Shown in pieces: positions 39,206 to 49,120 of a DNA stretch of 64,000 nucleotides; the first letter of the stretch is position 1, and every line of letters begins with the position of its first letter. Both the position numbers and the translations under genes were made by a program. Location of the stretch: NCBI GenBank assembly GCA_015231885.1, contig JADGAT010000009.1, positions 1 to 64,000 on the forward strand. The letters run 5' to 3'. The notes beneath the pieces were generated by a model. The model was not told the DNA's origin. It was given only the letters and a program-made list of their open reading frames with translations, and did no database searches. Origin of the DNA: SAR324 cluster bacterium. GTDB taxonomy: Bacteria; SAR324; NAC60-12.

Positions 39206-39670
39206 ATGAAATATATCATTATTTTGATTTCAGCATTCTTTTTTTTGATTGCTCCAGGGGGGGCCGCAGACAGTCCGACAGAAGCTCGATTGAAATCCCT
39301 TTATAACGAGTTTCGCTGTCCCACATGCCAGGGACTTTCGGTCAAGGATTCAGAGGCTGGTTTTTCGGTTCAGATTCGAAATAAAATTGGCGAGATGGTC
39401 GCTGCAGGAGCTTCTGATGAAATGATTCGTGAGTATTTTGTAAAGCGCTATGGCGTATGGATTTTAAGAAGCCCGCCAAAAGAAGGATTCAATTTGCTGC
39501 TTTGGGGGTTGCCTGCCATTGGTATTGTGCTGGGGTTGCTGCTGCTGTATGTAAAAAGTAAAAAGTGGGTGCAAAAAGAACAGGAAACCATTAAGGGTGA
39601 ACCCGATCCACTTACAGCAGAAGAGCAACAGCTGCTGGACTCCGATATGAAACGTTTTGAGAACAGCTAG
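39206..39670 (+). CDS. ccmH: Cytochrome c maturation protein CcmH (short form)
   Basis: 154 residues from ATG 39206 (a TTG at 39200 is an alternative). Signal peptide, then the redox motif FRCPTC in the usual (L/F)RCxxCQGLS context, then KRYGVWILRSPPKEG and a C-terminal TM segment (LLLWGLPAIGIVLGLLLLYV). This is the N-terminal CcmH domain only; the TPR part (CcmI-like) found in fused forms is absent. Confidence 0.93.
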   Translation: MKYIIILISAFFFLIAPGGAADSPTEARLKSLYNEFRCPTCQGLSVKDSEAGFSVQIRNKIGEMVAAGASDEMIREYFVKRYGVWILRSPPKEGFNLLLWGLPAIGIVLGLLLLYVKSKKWVQKEQETIKGEPDPLTAEEQQLLDSDMKRFENS

Positions 39671-39673
39671 ACC

Positions 39674-40735
39674 TCAATGCTTGAATCGAAACGCGTGGAG
39701 GTTGTCAAAATTTACGGTTTCTTTTATACAGGCAGAGACTTCATGTTTTCGTAAATAATCACTGTAAAGCTGCCCATCGGTTTCTTCATATTTCCGAACA
39801 AAATCAGGATCAAAATTTTCCCTTTCGTCAATTCCATAGAGCCTTGCTGTTGCGGCTCTGGGTGAGAGTTCGAGCAGAATATTCCAATCCATGATTTCCT
39901 GTAGTGGTGGTACAAAAAGGGTGGTTCCCCAAACCACCAGAATCATCTCTGGCGCCAAGAAGAATGGATAGGCATTCGTTTCGTAGCGCTCTATCCATGT
40001 TGGAGCTTCTTCAATAAAGATTCGTTGGCCTTTTGCAAAAGGGGCCAATATTTCATCCATCATCCAGTTTTTTAATCCCGAAGATCTCCAATATCCAGCA
40101 CCATGGTATTCGATGCCAAGTAGCTCTGTCAAGTCGATGCCTTCCACCAAAAATTCACTGCGGCCCAATTCTTCTGTCAGGATATCAATAAAAAAAGCAT
40201 GACCGCATTCGTCAGGACCTCCAATGCCAACAATCAGAGGCTGTTTTGGAGATTTTCGCTTGACCTCTAAAATAGCATCACACAGCCGCATCGCAGTATG
40301 TCGGCTCGGATTGAAAAGCTCCAGTAGATCTTGGATATGCTGGTACTGAATGCCATGGTTGTGCAATTCAACATGAACAGAACTGGCGAAATATAGTTTT
40401 TGCCGGGACAGGTGTTTTTGAATATCCTGGTTTTCTGAAATCCAGAAACATTCCTGCGAAAAGAGGGCTTTGTTTTGGAATAGCACTGCAGTATCATCCT
40501 TAGGCATTTGGAGTATCGCCACCTTTTCCACTTTTTGCCATTCTGGTAAGTATTCTAAATTTTCAGAAATCAACGTGACCTTAAAATCCCGATCTACCAA
40601 TATCTTGATGATCTGTTGGAATAATTGTTTTTCGTTTTCTGTCTCTACCGAAGGAATGCTATTGAGGTCAAAAATGGCATGATTTACGCTGTTCATGACA
40701 AAAAATAAATCGATGGTATCATCCCGATAGGTCAT
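39674..40735 (-). CDS. Unknown two-part protein resembling a P-loop nucleoside kinase with no Walker A
   Basis: 353 residues from the preferred ATG at 40735; an in-frame ATG at 40834 would add 33. The first ~180 residues show no clear family (a Rossmann/HAD-like alternation LFFVMNSVNHAIFDLNS, FKVTLISEN is suggestive). The last ~190 follow the uridine-kinase-like pattern, PLIVGIGGPDECGHAFFIDIL where the P-loop should be, and a C-terminal lid-like RAATARLYGIDERENFD. The Walker A glycine-lysine-serine is replaced by GGPDECGH, so ATP use in the normal way is unlikely. A palindrome GGAAATAATTTCC lies within the optional N-terminal extension (about 40817-40829). It ends 3 bp from ccmH, convergent. 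Confidence 0.6.
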   Translation of the reverse strand: MTYRDDTIDLFFVMNSVNHAIFDLNSIPSVETENEKQLFQQIIKILVDRDFKVTLISENLEYLPEWQKVEKVAILQMPKDDTAVLFQNKALFSQECFWISENQDIQKHLSRQKLYFASSVHVELHNHGIQYQHIQDLLELFNPSRHTAMRLCDAILEVKRKSPKQPLIVGIGGPDECGHAFFIDILTEELGRSEFLVEGIDLTELLGIEYHGAGYWRSSGLKNWMMDEILAPFAKGQRIFIEEAPTWIERYETNAYPFFLAPEMILVVWGTTLFVPPLQEIMDWNILLELSPRAATARLYGIDERENFDPDFVRKYEETDGQLYSDYLRKHEVSACIKETVNFDNLHAFRFKH

Positions 40736-40927
40736 AATTTGTGTCTCTTTGTTGTGCTTTGTCTGCAGCCTGTTGAGCATTATCTGAAAGTAATATTTCC
40801 CAAAATACCTTACAATGGAAATTATTTCCATCATTTCATCACGGACTTTTTATTAAAATCCACTCTCCCCGCATTTTTGAGTACCTCGTCCCCATATACA
40901 AAACACGGTTTTTGTGTAAAATAATTA

Positions 40928-41082
40928 GGAAGGCGAAATTAATAACATGCGAAAGTTACGCAGGATTTCATCGAGGTTCAAGGCCTTTTATCGGGCGCAT
41001 AGCTTGCTATGTCACTGGTAAAACAACGCCGAAGATCGATGAAAAGACAAGTAGATTTGCTAAGTTATTGTTTGAGCATTCC
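40928..41082 (+). repeat. Full-length MITE-like palindromic element, sub-family B
   Basis: 155 bp from GGAAGGCGAAATTAATAAC to TTGTTTGAGCATTCC. The two ends are imperfect inverted repeats and the similarity continues inward to a GCATAGCTTGCTATG core, so one strand can fold on itself over nearly its whole length. The flanks are TTA and TAA. It accounts for most of the 448-bp gap 40736-41183; the remainder shows no recognised feature. Confidence 0.88.
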
Positions 41083-41183
41083 TAAGATGCTTGATTAACG
41101 GATTGAGTGACTGCCAAAGAGGATATCTGATCCTATGAGCAGAGAAATACCATAAAATCATATCAGAGGATCGTGTAGAAAAC

Positions 41184-42509
41184 ATGGCTGCAAAACTAAA
41201 TTCTGCTCAAAAAGAAAAACAAGTTATAGTAACCGATGGAAAAATCGAACACCGTCTGGCGCGTTCTAATGTCATTCCAAGTTTTGAAGAAGCATTTCAC
41301 ACAGAGATGGATAAGCTGAACACCGAAGTTAGAGAATGGAAAGAAAAAAGTGAACTGTCATTACGAGGGCAGTTGTCCGCAAGGATGGGATTTCGTCCAG
41401 ATTTTTCAGAAGAAGTTACTGCTGAAAATATTAAAGTCCATGTTGCCGATCAAACAGGCCACAAGCACCTTAAAATTCTGAATAAAGATCCACAGATCTA
41501 TGCTTCTCGGATTGCAGTTGCTGTGAGTTCCATCCGTAAAGGCTCCTCCCTCTCTGATCAAGCATTGAAAAAAATATTAATACAAGCCGCTGCTGGTAAT
41601 TACAATACAGAAACAAAAACAGACCAGAATGTCATGGCCGAGAATATTTCCAGTGTCAATCTTCAGGTAGTGATCAGGATTCAGTCTCTCTACTTTGAGG
41701 CTGTTCTTCTTGCGTGCAGGAAGACGATTTCAGACCTACTGGGGAAGATTGTTAAAGGAGATAGCGAGAATATTTATAAGCAACAAAGGATACAAATAAG
41801 ACGGTTGATTGAAAAAATTCAAGGCAATGCCCGTGTTATTCAAAAATACAGGCAGTTTGTGCTGCAAAAACAGCCCGACGAAAAAAAGAGAAAACTTCTC
41901 TACAATCAAGATATTATTCTCAACTTGAATGAACTGGAAAAAGAAGATTTAGATAAAAAACGGCTTAAAGTCATCATCCATAATGCATACTACCTGGTGC
42001 GTACTATTAGACATTGTCCACTACTTTTTCCGATTGGCCATAAAATTGCGGATAAATTGATAAAGCATGGTCGATTGACAGGCAAGGAACACTCCATGGG
42101 GTATTTTCTAAAAGCCCAACTTTTTGCAGATGCTTATGTGCTCGCTTTCATGGAATTTGAAAATTGTTTTGATGAAAGAAGACAGCATTACGGCAAAAAG
42201 ACGATCGATTCCTTTAAGAGCCTGGCCAGTAATTATGGAACTGCATATTCGAAGATTAATGAGAAAACGGAAACAGGCTTAAAAACCGCGATTGCTGTTG
42301 AATTTGCTGACTACATTGTCAATTTTTATGAGAACTACAATAATGCTCTGTTACCTGCACTGGGGATGGAACCCTTACCCAAAGCATGGATAAAAACGCT
42401 GTTGTCTAAAACAAAACAGGCATTGATGTCCATCGACAGCAGCCCAAAAATAGAAAAGCTGTACCTGAAATTGGAAAATATTGGAGGGGAAATAGGAATT
42501 CCTATGTAG
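41184..42509 (+). CDS. Unknown soluble helical protein
   Basis: 441 residues, no signal peptide or TM segment. It is strongly alpha-helical and rich in Lys/Glu/Gln. The middle contains an ARVIQKYRQFVLQKQPDE stretch and two Tyr/Phe-rich helical segments (AYYLVRTIRHCPLLFPIGH; FADAYVLAFMEFENCFDE). I recognise no domain. Codon use looks like the neighbours, so it is probably a real lineage-specific gene. The SBP-kinase pair follows 71 bp downstream in the same direction, but a link is unproven. Confidence 0.6.
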   Translation: MAAKLNSAQKEKQVIVTDGKIEHRLARSNVIPSFEEAFHTEMDKLNTEVREWKEKSELSLRGQLSARMGFRPDFSEEVTAENIKVHVADQTGHKHLKILNKDPQIYASRIAVAVSSIRKGSSLSDQALKKILIQAAAGNYNTETKTDQNVMAENISSVNLQVVIRIQSLYFEAVLLACRKTISDLLGKIVKGDSENIYKQQRIQIRRLIEKIQGNARVIQKYRQFVLQKQPDEKKRKLLYNQDIILNLNELEKEDLDKKRLKVIIHNAYYLVRTIRHCPLLFPIGHKIADKLIKHGRLTGKEHSMGYFLKAQLFADAYVLAFMEFENCFDERRQHYGKKTIDSFKSLASNYGTAYSKINEKTETGLKTAIAVEFADYIVNFYENYNNALLPALGMEPLPKAWIKTLLSKTKQALMSIDSSPKIEKLYLKLENIGGEIGIPM

Positions 42510-42580
42510 AAAAATGAATGATCCTGTGGTAGTTAATGGCCTGCCTTTTAAAAAATTATTCACCCGAAAGAGAGAGGTTG

Positions 42581-43360
42581 ATGAAAATCGCCATTTCTAT
42601 CATTTTTTGTATCTTCTTATTGTCTCACAACAGCCTCGCTCAAACAAGTCCTTCGTCCCAAACCATCCGCATCACAACAGGAGAATGGCCTCCTTATCAT
42701 TCCCAAGAGAGAGAACAGCACAACATCGGCAATCAGATTGTGACAAAAGCCTTTGCTCTGGTTGGAATTGAAGTCAAATATGGATTTTTCGGTTGGAAAC
42801 GGGCTTATGATCAGGCAAAATCCGGCAGATGGGATGGTTCTTCAGCCTGGAGATATATCCAAGAACGCGAAAACGATTTTTATTACAGCGACTCCATTTA
42901 TGAAGGCAACATGGTTTTTTTTCATCTGAAAAATTTTCCTTTCGATTGGGAATCTGTGAGTGATCTGAAAAGAATTCGTATTGGTGCGACTAGACCATAC
43001 AGCTATGGAGAAGCATTTGATGCTGCAGCAAAAGCTCGACAAATCAAGGTTCAATGGACTAATAGCGACAAACTCAACTTTAAAAAATTATTGAAAGGAA
43101 AAATTCAGTTATTTCCCAATCAAAAAAACGTAGGCTATTATCAATTGAAGCAGCTGTTCATTCCTAAAGTGGTCCAACAAATCACCCACCACCCCAGGGC
43201 CATCACAAAATACCCACTTTATCTCATTTTGTCAAAAAAGAATCCTGATAATCAGTACTTGATCGAGCTATTCAATAGAGGGTTGAGGCAATTGCAAGCA
43301 ACGAGAGAAATTGAAGAATTGTATAAAGACTTACGAGAAAATCAGCAAAAGGAGAACTGA
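42581..43360 (+). CDS. Periplasmic substrate-binding protein, SBP_bac_3 (amino-acid-binding) type
   Basis: 259 residues from ATG 42581 (GAGAGG upstream; ATG 42536 is a less likely alternative). The signal peptide is obvious ([21 protein letters not shown]). The mature domain begins [13 protein letters not shown], the classic family-3 SBP opening, and includes [24 protein letters not shown] near residue 60. The 3' end overlaps the start of a hybrid kinase by one base (TGATG), so translation is coupled. With no transporter genes nearby the likely role is sensing. Confidence 0.87.
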   Translation: MKIAISIIFCIFLLSHNSLAQTSPSSQTIRITTGEWPPYHSQEREQHNIGNQIVTKAFALVGIEVKYGFFGWKRAYDQAKSGRWDGSSAWRYIQERENDFYYSDSIYEGNMVFFHLKNFPFDWESVSDLKRIRIGATRPYSYGEAFDAAAKARQIKVQWTNSDKLNFKKLLKGKIQLFPNQKNVGYYQLKQLFIPKVVQQITHHPRAITKYPLYLILSKKNPDNQYLIELFNRGLRQLQATREIEELYKDLRENQQKEN

Positions 43361-46300
43361 TGGCAGCACAACCCATTGTCCATTTGAAAGATTCCATTGC
43401 GACCAGGTTATTGAAATTTGTATTTTCGATTTACGTGCTCATTGCATTGGGAGTGACCATCGTGCACATGACATTTGAATTTTATGAACAAAAGCGTGCC
43501 ATCATGGAAGAACTCAAAACATTACACAGTACCATGGAGACAGGACTATCCAGGGCCATTTGGGATGAAAACATGGGGCAGCTGACAGACAGCGTCACCG
43601 GAGTCGTTCAACTTCCCAACGTCACCGGCATCCGTGTTGATAATGAATTTGGGGAAACGATTGAAAAGTTCGGTAATATCATCAACACACAAGGAGAATA
43701 TATTTCAACCAATCCCACCAAAAGTAACAATTTTTCCAAGGAAAATTTATTTTGGTATCAAGCCCCTTTGATTTACAAAGATGAGGAAGAACAGATTAAA
43801 GTTGGAAAAGCCACCATCTATTCCAGTTCTTTGATTGTCTTTGATCGAGTTCAATGGGGTTTTCTCTTTATCATCATCAATTCTATTATCAAAACCACGG
43901 CACTGTGGATCATTTTCTTATGGGGAGGGCGTGTTTTATTGACAAAGCCGTTGGGGATTTTGACCGCTGCGGCCAATCAAGTGGAACTGGAGAATGTAAA
44001 AGATATTACCATTGACATCCAGACAAAAGGCCGAAATGAGTTGAAGATTCTGGAAGAATCCTTCAATGCGATGATCAAAAAATTATTTCAAGCAAGAAAG
44101 AAGCTTAGTCAAATCCATGAAAACTTGGAAGATCAAGTCAAACAGAGAACTATGGAACTGGAGCAATCATTACAAAAGTTAGAACATACAAATAAAAAAA
44201 TTACACACAATGAACAACGATTCAGAAACCTGGTCGAAGGGTTTGAGGAAGGGTATTTCTTTTTTTCTCACAATAAAGAAGGGGTGATCGACTATAGCAG
44301 TCCTGCCATCACCGAAATATTAGGATTTTCCCAGCAGGAAACCAAAACCAATTTCCGTAATTTTTTGACCAGCAACCCTGTCAATGAAATGATGGAATTC
44401 CACTTGGCTGCTGCTATGGAAGGAGTTTTGCAGCCGGCTTTCGAATGTGAAGTACATCATAAAAATGGAGAGACCCGATGGTTAGAAATTTCAGAAGTGC
44501 CAACACATGATGAGGCTGGTAATATCATTGGTGTGGAAGGCATTGCCCATGATATCACCGAACGAAAAATTGCCGAAGACGAGCTGAAAAAAGCCAAATT
44601 GGATGCAGAAGAAACTGCTGACCGACTGAACCTGTATTCGACAGAATTGGAAACGAAAAACCAGGAATTGGACCAAGCCCGCTTCACAGCAGAAGAAGCG
44701 ACCAAAGCCAAAAGTGATTTTTTGGCAAACATGAGCCATGAAATCCGCACTCCAATGAATGCTATTATCGGCATGTCCCACCTCTGTCTGCAAACGGAAC
44801 TCACTCCCAAACAACAGGATTATTTAAAAAAAGTACACAATGCCTCCAATTCCCTGCTGGGCATCATCAACGATATTCTGGATTTTTCCAAAATCGAGGC
44901 TGGTAAGCTCGACATGGAACGCGCTGATTTTCATCTGGACGATGTTGTCGATCATGTTTCCACCCTCATTTCTATTAAGGCCCAGGAAAAAGAATTAGAA
45001 TTTTTAGTCCAACTTTCTCCGAATCTCCCTAAATTTTTGATTGGTGATCCCCTGCGGCTTGGGCAGATTCTGGTCAACCTTGCCAACAATGCGGTCAAAT
45101 TTACTGCAGCAGGAGAGATTGTTATTCATGTGGAACCGCATCATCGAACTGAAGAGCCCATCGCCTTCGAGCAAACAGACCCCAACCAAATTACTCTAAA
45201 ATTCACCGTCAGAGACACAGGCATCGGATTAACAGAAGAACAAATCAGCAAACTCTTTCAATCCTTTTCTCAGGCTGATAGCTCCACGACACGTAAATAT
45301 GGAGGAACAGGACTGGGGTTGACCATCTGCAAACGGCTGGTGGAGATGATGAACGGAAAAATATGGGTAGAGAGCGAACCTGGTATGGGAAGCGCTTTTA
45401 TCTTCACTGCCGTCTTTGGTCTTCAGGAAAACCAAAAACAAGAAATGCTTGTTCCTGAAATAGACTTAGAAGGATTGAGGGTGTTGGTGGTTGATGACAA
45501 CCTGACTGCTCGTGAGATTTTTAAAACCATGCTGGAGTCTTTTTCCATTAAAGTCAATTCCGCCCGCTCTGGCAAGGATGCCATTCAGGAATTGCAGACC
45601 TGCCAGGAGGAATATGATCTATTGCTGCTCGATTGGCAAATGCCTGTAATGACCGGTTTGGAAACAGCCCGCTACATCAGAGAAAATCCGGATGGAGAGC
45701 TCTCCTTATCCAAACAGCCAAAAATCATTATTGCGACCGCTTATGGAATGGAAGAAATCAGCAGAAAAGTACAAAAAGACGGATTGGACGGATTTCTTTT
45801 GAAACCGGCCAGCCCCTCCCAATTAATGGATGCCATCATGCAGGCTTTTGGGAAAAAAAGCCATCAACAGTCCACCCAAAGCATGCACAAAGGAAATGAG
45901 GAATCTCTTGAAAAAATCAGAGGCGCTCGGATTTTACTGGTAGAAGACAATGAGATCAATCAACAAGTAGCTCTGGAGCTGCTGGAAAGCGCCGGCTTTT
46001 TTGTTGAAGTTGCCAATCATGGACAGGAAGCTGTTGAGATGATCAAGAACAACTCCTATGATACCGTACTGATGGATGTTCAAATGCCGGTCATGGATGG
46101 ATATGAAGCAACTCGTGAAATCCGCAGACAAGACCGGTTCAATGCGCTGCCAATCCTGGCCATGACGGCCAATGCCATGGCCAGTGATAAGGAAGATGCC
46201 AAATCCTCAGGGATGAACGATCATATCGCCAAACCCATTAATCCCCAAAAATTGTTTGCCACACTGACCCAATGGATCGTGCCTGGAGAACGCAAGCTGC

Positions 46301-46950
46301 CCGAGACCTTCATCAGCAAAGCACAAGAACCTCAAAAAAATGAGAAACCGTTACCTGAAAAAGTGCCGGGAATCCATGTTTCCGCAGGATTAACCAGGGT
46401 AGGAGGAAACCAGAAAACCTACCTGGATATTTTGAAGATGTTTCAACGGAATCAAGCACAGACCCTCCAGGAAATTGAGACTTCCCTGGAACACAGGGAT
46501 ATCGAGTTGGCACTCCGGCTTGCCCACACCATCAAAGGCGTTGCCGGAAACATTGGTGCCATGGAATTGAATGAAGCGGTAAAGGAACTGGAGGCAGGAA
46601 TAAAAAAAGAAGAAGATAAAATTAGCAAGACACTGATTACTTCCGCACAAACCCATTTGCAGCAGGTGCTCACTGCTATTGAGGAATTGCTGCCGATATC
46701 GGAAGAAAAGGAATCCACAGAAATTCGTCCTGTTGACCCAGCCAAAGTAGAAGCACTTCTCAGGGAATTGAAGGGGCTGCTGGAAGACCATGACACCGAA
46801 GCATTGGAAGTTCTTGAATCGCTGCAGGATCATCTGAAAGGGAGTGATTTGGCTGCTGTACTACAAAAATTAGTAAATTGTGTCAATGAGTTCCGTTTCA
46901 AAGAAGCTGTGGGACACCTGACAAACCTTGAAAATAATCTATCTGTTTGA
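43360..46950 (+). CDS. Membrane hybrid histidine kinase (HAMP-PAS-HisKA-HATPase-REC-REC-HPt)
   Basis: 1196 residues. TM about 14-36; periplasmic sensor about 37-165; TM about 167-192; HAMP about 190-245; coiled coil; PAS about 285-410; HisKA with His460 in [14 protein letters not shown]; HATPase ([32 protein letters not shown]); receiver 1 with Asp758 ([14 protein letters not shown]); receiver 2 with Asp906 ([14 protein letters not shown]); HPt with His1056 ([14 protein letters not shown]). It therefore carries a full phosphorelay and needs only a separate output regulator. It is translationally coupled to the SBP upstream. Confidence 0.95.
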   Translation: MAAQPIVHLKDSIATRLLKFVFSIYVLIALGVTIVHMTFEFYEQKRAIMEELKTLHSTMETGLSRAIWDENMGQLTDSVTGVVQLPNVTGIRVDNEFGETIEKFGNIINTQGEYISTNPTKSNNFSKENLFWYQAPLIYKDEEEQIKVGKATIYSSSLIVFDRVQWGFLFIIINSIIKTTALWIIFLWGGRVLLTKPLGILTAAANQVELENVKDITIDIQTKGRNELKILEESFNAMIKKLFQARKKLSQIHENLEDQVKQRTMELEQSLQKLEHTNKKITHNEQRFRNLVEGFEEGYFFFSHNKEGVIDYSSPAITEILGFSQQETKTNFRNFLTSNPVNEMMEFHLAAAMEGVLQPAFECEVHHKNGETRWLEISEVPTHDEAGNIIGVEGIAHDITERKIAEDELKKAKLDAEETADRLNLYSTELETKNQELDQARFTAEEATKAKSDFLANMSHEIRTPMNAIIGMSHLCLQTELTPKQQDYLKKVHNASNSLLGIINDILDFSKIEAGKLDMERADFHLDDVVDHVSTLISIKAQEKELEFLVQLSPNLPKFLIGDPLRLGQILVNLANNAVKFTAAGEIVIHVEPHHRTEEPIAFEQTDPNQITLKFTVRDTGIGLTEEQISKLFQSFSQADSSTTRKYGGTGLGLTICKRLVEMMNGKIWVESEPGMGSAFIFTAVFGLQENQKQEMLVPEIDLEGLRVLVVDDNLTAREIFKTMLESFSIKVNSARSGKDAIQELQTCQEEYDLLLLDWQMPVMTGLETARYIRENPDGELSLSKQPKIIIATAYGMEEISRKVQKDGLDGFLLKPASPSQLMDAIMQAFGKKSHQQSTQSMHKGNEESLEKIRGARILLVEDNEINQQVALELLESAGFFVEVANHGQEAVEMIKNNSYDTVLMDVQMPVMDGYEATREIRRQDRFNALPILAMTANAMASDKEDAKSSGMNDHIAKPINPQKLFATLTQWIVPGERKLPETFISKAQEPQKNEKPLPEKVPGIHVSAGLTRVGGNQKTYLDILKMFQRNQAQTLQEIETSLEHRDIELALRLAHTIKGVAGNIGAMELNEAVKELEAGIKKEEDKISKTLITSAQTHLQQVLTAIEELLPISEEKESTEIRPVDPAKVEALLRELKGLLEDHDTEALEVLESLQDHLKGSDLAAVLQKLVNCVNEFRFKEAVGHLTNLENNLSV

Positions 46951-47006
46951 ACGGTTATCATCCCTCGATAACATATTGATATAGTTTTACATTTGAAGGA
47001 CCTCAC

Positions 47007-47195
47007 ACAGCCGAATCACATTTTAACCTCAGTCGTCAAGGTTTCGATCAACGTATCAACGAGCAAGCGGTAGAGTTTTTTGAACTTTTGCTATCGAAGG
47101 TATTCCATCTTCAACGACCCTCAGAGTTGTCAATAAATCTCTTAAAGCCTTTTACCAAAGTAGTACTACATCTAGTTTCAGGCCAAAAAAAGGGT
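47007..47195 (+). pseudogene. Remnant of an IS4-like transposase gene
   Basis: Reading the frame starting at 47025 gives NLSRQGFDQRINEQAVEFF, then ELLLSKVF and LLKPFTKVVLHLVSG. This resembles the N-terminal part of IS4-type DDE transposases (the 'Q..D.R.N..AV.F...LL' region followed by 'K.FT.V...DS'). There is no start codon, no catalytic domain and no terminal repeats. I judge it a decayed fragment; the identification rests on pattern memory only. Confidence 0.5.
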
Positions 47196-47209
47196 ATTGA
47201 GCTACTGAA

Positions 47210-47713
47210 TCAGTCATCATCATGATCATCTCTACTTTTGTCGCTTGACATTTCCTTGGGCATAGAGATTTCTAACTTTAAAAGTTCCTTCTTCAAAAGA
47301 GAGAGTTCTTCTGGTGCGATGACAGCATAAGGATGAGTCCATGTATATATTTTCATAGGCATTTCGCCTTCTGAGATTTCTTCAATAGACTCTTTCAGTT
47401 TGTGCTTCTGTTTTTTAACTGAATATCTCGACCATTCTGAAAAATTCATTTCATCTCTTCCTTCAGCGACATCATGGGCAAGGAGTACTGAAATAATCGG
47501 CATATAGCTGTACCATGGCCACTGAGTTTCGTTGCTGTGACAATCAAAACACGATCTTTGTAAAATCAAGTCACTTTGTTTGCCTATGATAGGGCCCTGG
47601 TACAGGACAGGAGGGTTTCTTTCTGGAACCAGAATTTTGGCTATTCCAATACTTCCACCCCATACGATAAATCCAGCTATTACCATAATAAAACCAATCT
47701 TTTGACTCGTCAT
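47210..47713 (-). CDS. Membrane-anchored haem-binding (Haem_bd) protein
   Basis: 167 residues. N-terminal membrane anchor (IGFIMVIAGFIVWGGSIGIA), then the Haem_bd pattern CFDCHSNETQWPWYSYMP with one CxxCH haem site, followed by MNFSEWSRY and the PYAVIAPEELSLLKKE segment typical of the family. It probably carries one covalently bound haem at the periplasmic face; the electron partner is unknown. The start is supported by GAGGAGG. It is divergent from the membrane LuxR-type gene over 153 bp. Confidence 0.85.
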   Translation of the reverse strand: MTSQKIGFIMVIAGFIVWGGSIGIAKILVPERNPPVLYQGPIIGKQSDLILQRSCFDCHSNETQWPWYSYMPIISVLLAHDVAEGRDEMNFSEWSRYSVKKQKHKLKESIEEISEGEMPMKIYTWTHPYAVIAPEELSLLKKELLKLEISMPKEMSSDKSRDDHDDD

Positions 47714-47866
47714 TTTACCTCCTCAATGTAAATATGCAGTGTACTAAATTTAGAACAGAGTTCACTATCTCGATATGACTTTGCCACATAACCTATAGCA
47801 ATGGTTTGAATTTTACAATCCCTCAAAAGACTCTATCAATAAAGTATTTTATAAAAATGGTTTACA

Positions 47867-48400
47867 ATGATTAATCGAACAAATGACATACATTGGGAAC
47901 AGCAAATCTGGAAATTATTTATTGGAGTGATTCTGGTTTTTGGAATGTTGATGCTTGATTTGATTTTAGATTATTTTGATTGGTACACAGTATTTCATGT
48001 TCTTGGAGAGATTTTGGCCATTGTCGGTTTAATGATCATGATGGTTTATATGATTATTTTATTGAGTAAATCCCAGATTGAAATACAGATCTGGAAAAAA
48101 CAAGCTCATCAGGCTGAAGAAGAAGTCTTGCGCTGGAGAAAGGAAACGGAAACCATTCTTAGAGGATTAGGAACTGCCATTGACAAACAATTCATGGAAT
48201 GGAGAATGACTCCTGCCGAGAAAGAAATCGGACTGCTTATGTTGAAAGGTCTTTCATTTAAAGAAATTGCATCCATTCGCCAGGTGAATGAACGAACCGT
48301 TCGTCAGCAAGCAACTCTGATCTATAAAAAATCTGGTATGGGAAGCCGCAGTGAATTTTCTGCCTTCTTTCTGGAAGATCTGTTATTGCCCTCTGCATAG
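47867..48400 (+). CDS. Membrane-anchored LuxR/GerE-type HTH regulator
   Basis: 177 residues. Two TM segments (about 15-34, FIGVILVFGMLMLDLILDYF; about 43-66, LGEILAIVGLMIMMVYMIILL) are followed by a coiled coil (about 68-105) and a C-terminal GerE HTH (LTPAEKEIGLLMLKGLSF-like, here TPAEKEIGLLMLKGLSFKEI and the recognition part VNERTVRQQATLIYKKSG). There is no receiver or ligand-binding domain, so control may come through the membrane. It is divergent from the haem-binding protein gene and may regulate it. No clear RBS. Confidence 0.82.
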   Translation: MINRTNDIHWEQQIWKLFIGVILVFGMLMLDLILDYFDWYTVFHVLGEILAIVGLMIMMVYMIILLSKSQIEIQIWKKQAHQAEEEVLRWRKETETILRGLGTAIDKQFMEWRMTPAEKEIGLLMLKGLSFKEIASIRQVNERTVRQQATLIYKKSGMGSRSEFSAFFLEDLLLPSA

Positions 48401-48538
48401 GTGGGGTTTTCAACCCAAAATTGGGACATACGATCTTCCGGAATTCCGACGTTGAATTAGATTCTTTTGATGAAGGCATTGCTTAGTTCCTTCTATTCCC
48501 GCGATAACTATAATAAAAAATGACTCGCGAGGAGATAA

Positions 48539-48634
48539 ATGAACGATAGCTATCGGAATGACATTTGCTATTTAGATACCAATATATTTCTATTGTTTTC
48601 TAATTTGACAAGATTCAGGACTTGTCGTATATAG
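48539..48634 (+). other. Short frame with strong RBS, resembling a PIN-domain N-terminus (doubtful)
   Basis: A 31-codon frame begins 6 bases after GAGGAG. Its peptide contains YLDTNIFLLF, like the start of PIN-domain nucleases, but it stops soon after. It may be a decayed toxin gene, a real short peptide or chance. The rest of the gap 48401-48692 shows nothing clear. Confidence 0.2.
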
Positions 48635-48692
48635 GTATTATAGCTGATTGAACATATTGGCAAAATAATAGAAGTTTTATTTAGGGGGAATT

Positions 48693-49061
48693 ATGAAAGA
48701 AACCATAACGTGTGCGGTTGAAGGGGAAGTTGCAATTATTATGCTGCCGGAAAGTTTTGAGGGGAATAAAGACCGTAAAATGTTGGAAACAGCCGTGACC
48801 GCTTTTTTGCAAAAGAAATTTTGTGGAGTTGCCGTAGATTTTGAAAAGACACAATACATTGATTCCTCGGCAATTGGAGCCATGATCATGGTGACCAATA
48901 AAGCAAGGAAACAAGAGCTGCCCTTCGCTCTGTGTGCGATCAAAAAAGATATGGCAGAAATGATTGCACCAAACCTGGGTATCCTTTTCCAGACTTTTCC
49001 AACAAAAGCAGCCGCCATTGAAGCCTTAGCCAATGGCGAAGTCGAGTCTATTGCGGCCTGA
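48693..49061 (+). CDS. STAS-domain anti-sigma antagonist-like protein
   Basis: 122 residues, single STAS domain with YIDSSAIGAMIMVTNKARK containing the phosphorylatable serine. RBS AGGGGGAA precedes ATG. The last ~10 residues (ANGEVESIAA) extend beyond the fold. There is no partner kinase in the neighbourhood. Convergent with pgm. Confidence 0.85.
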   Translation: MKETITCAVEGEVAIIMLPESFEGNKDRKMLETAVTAFLQKKFCGVAVDFEKTQYIDSSAIGAMIMVTNKARKQELPFALCAIKKDMAEMIAPNLGILFQTFPTKAAAIEALANGEVESIAA

Positions 49062-49120
49062 GTGGGGAAACAGCCAGGGAGTATTAAAAAATGAGAACCC
49101 CCTTGGCAGTCTTTTCTTTT

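Noticed and set aside
39674-40834. Active P-loop kinase at the start of this frame
   Set aside because: The glycine-rich loop lacks the Lys-Ser/Thr of a Walker A site, so no ATP-dependent kinase is claimed.
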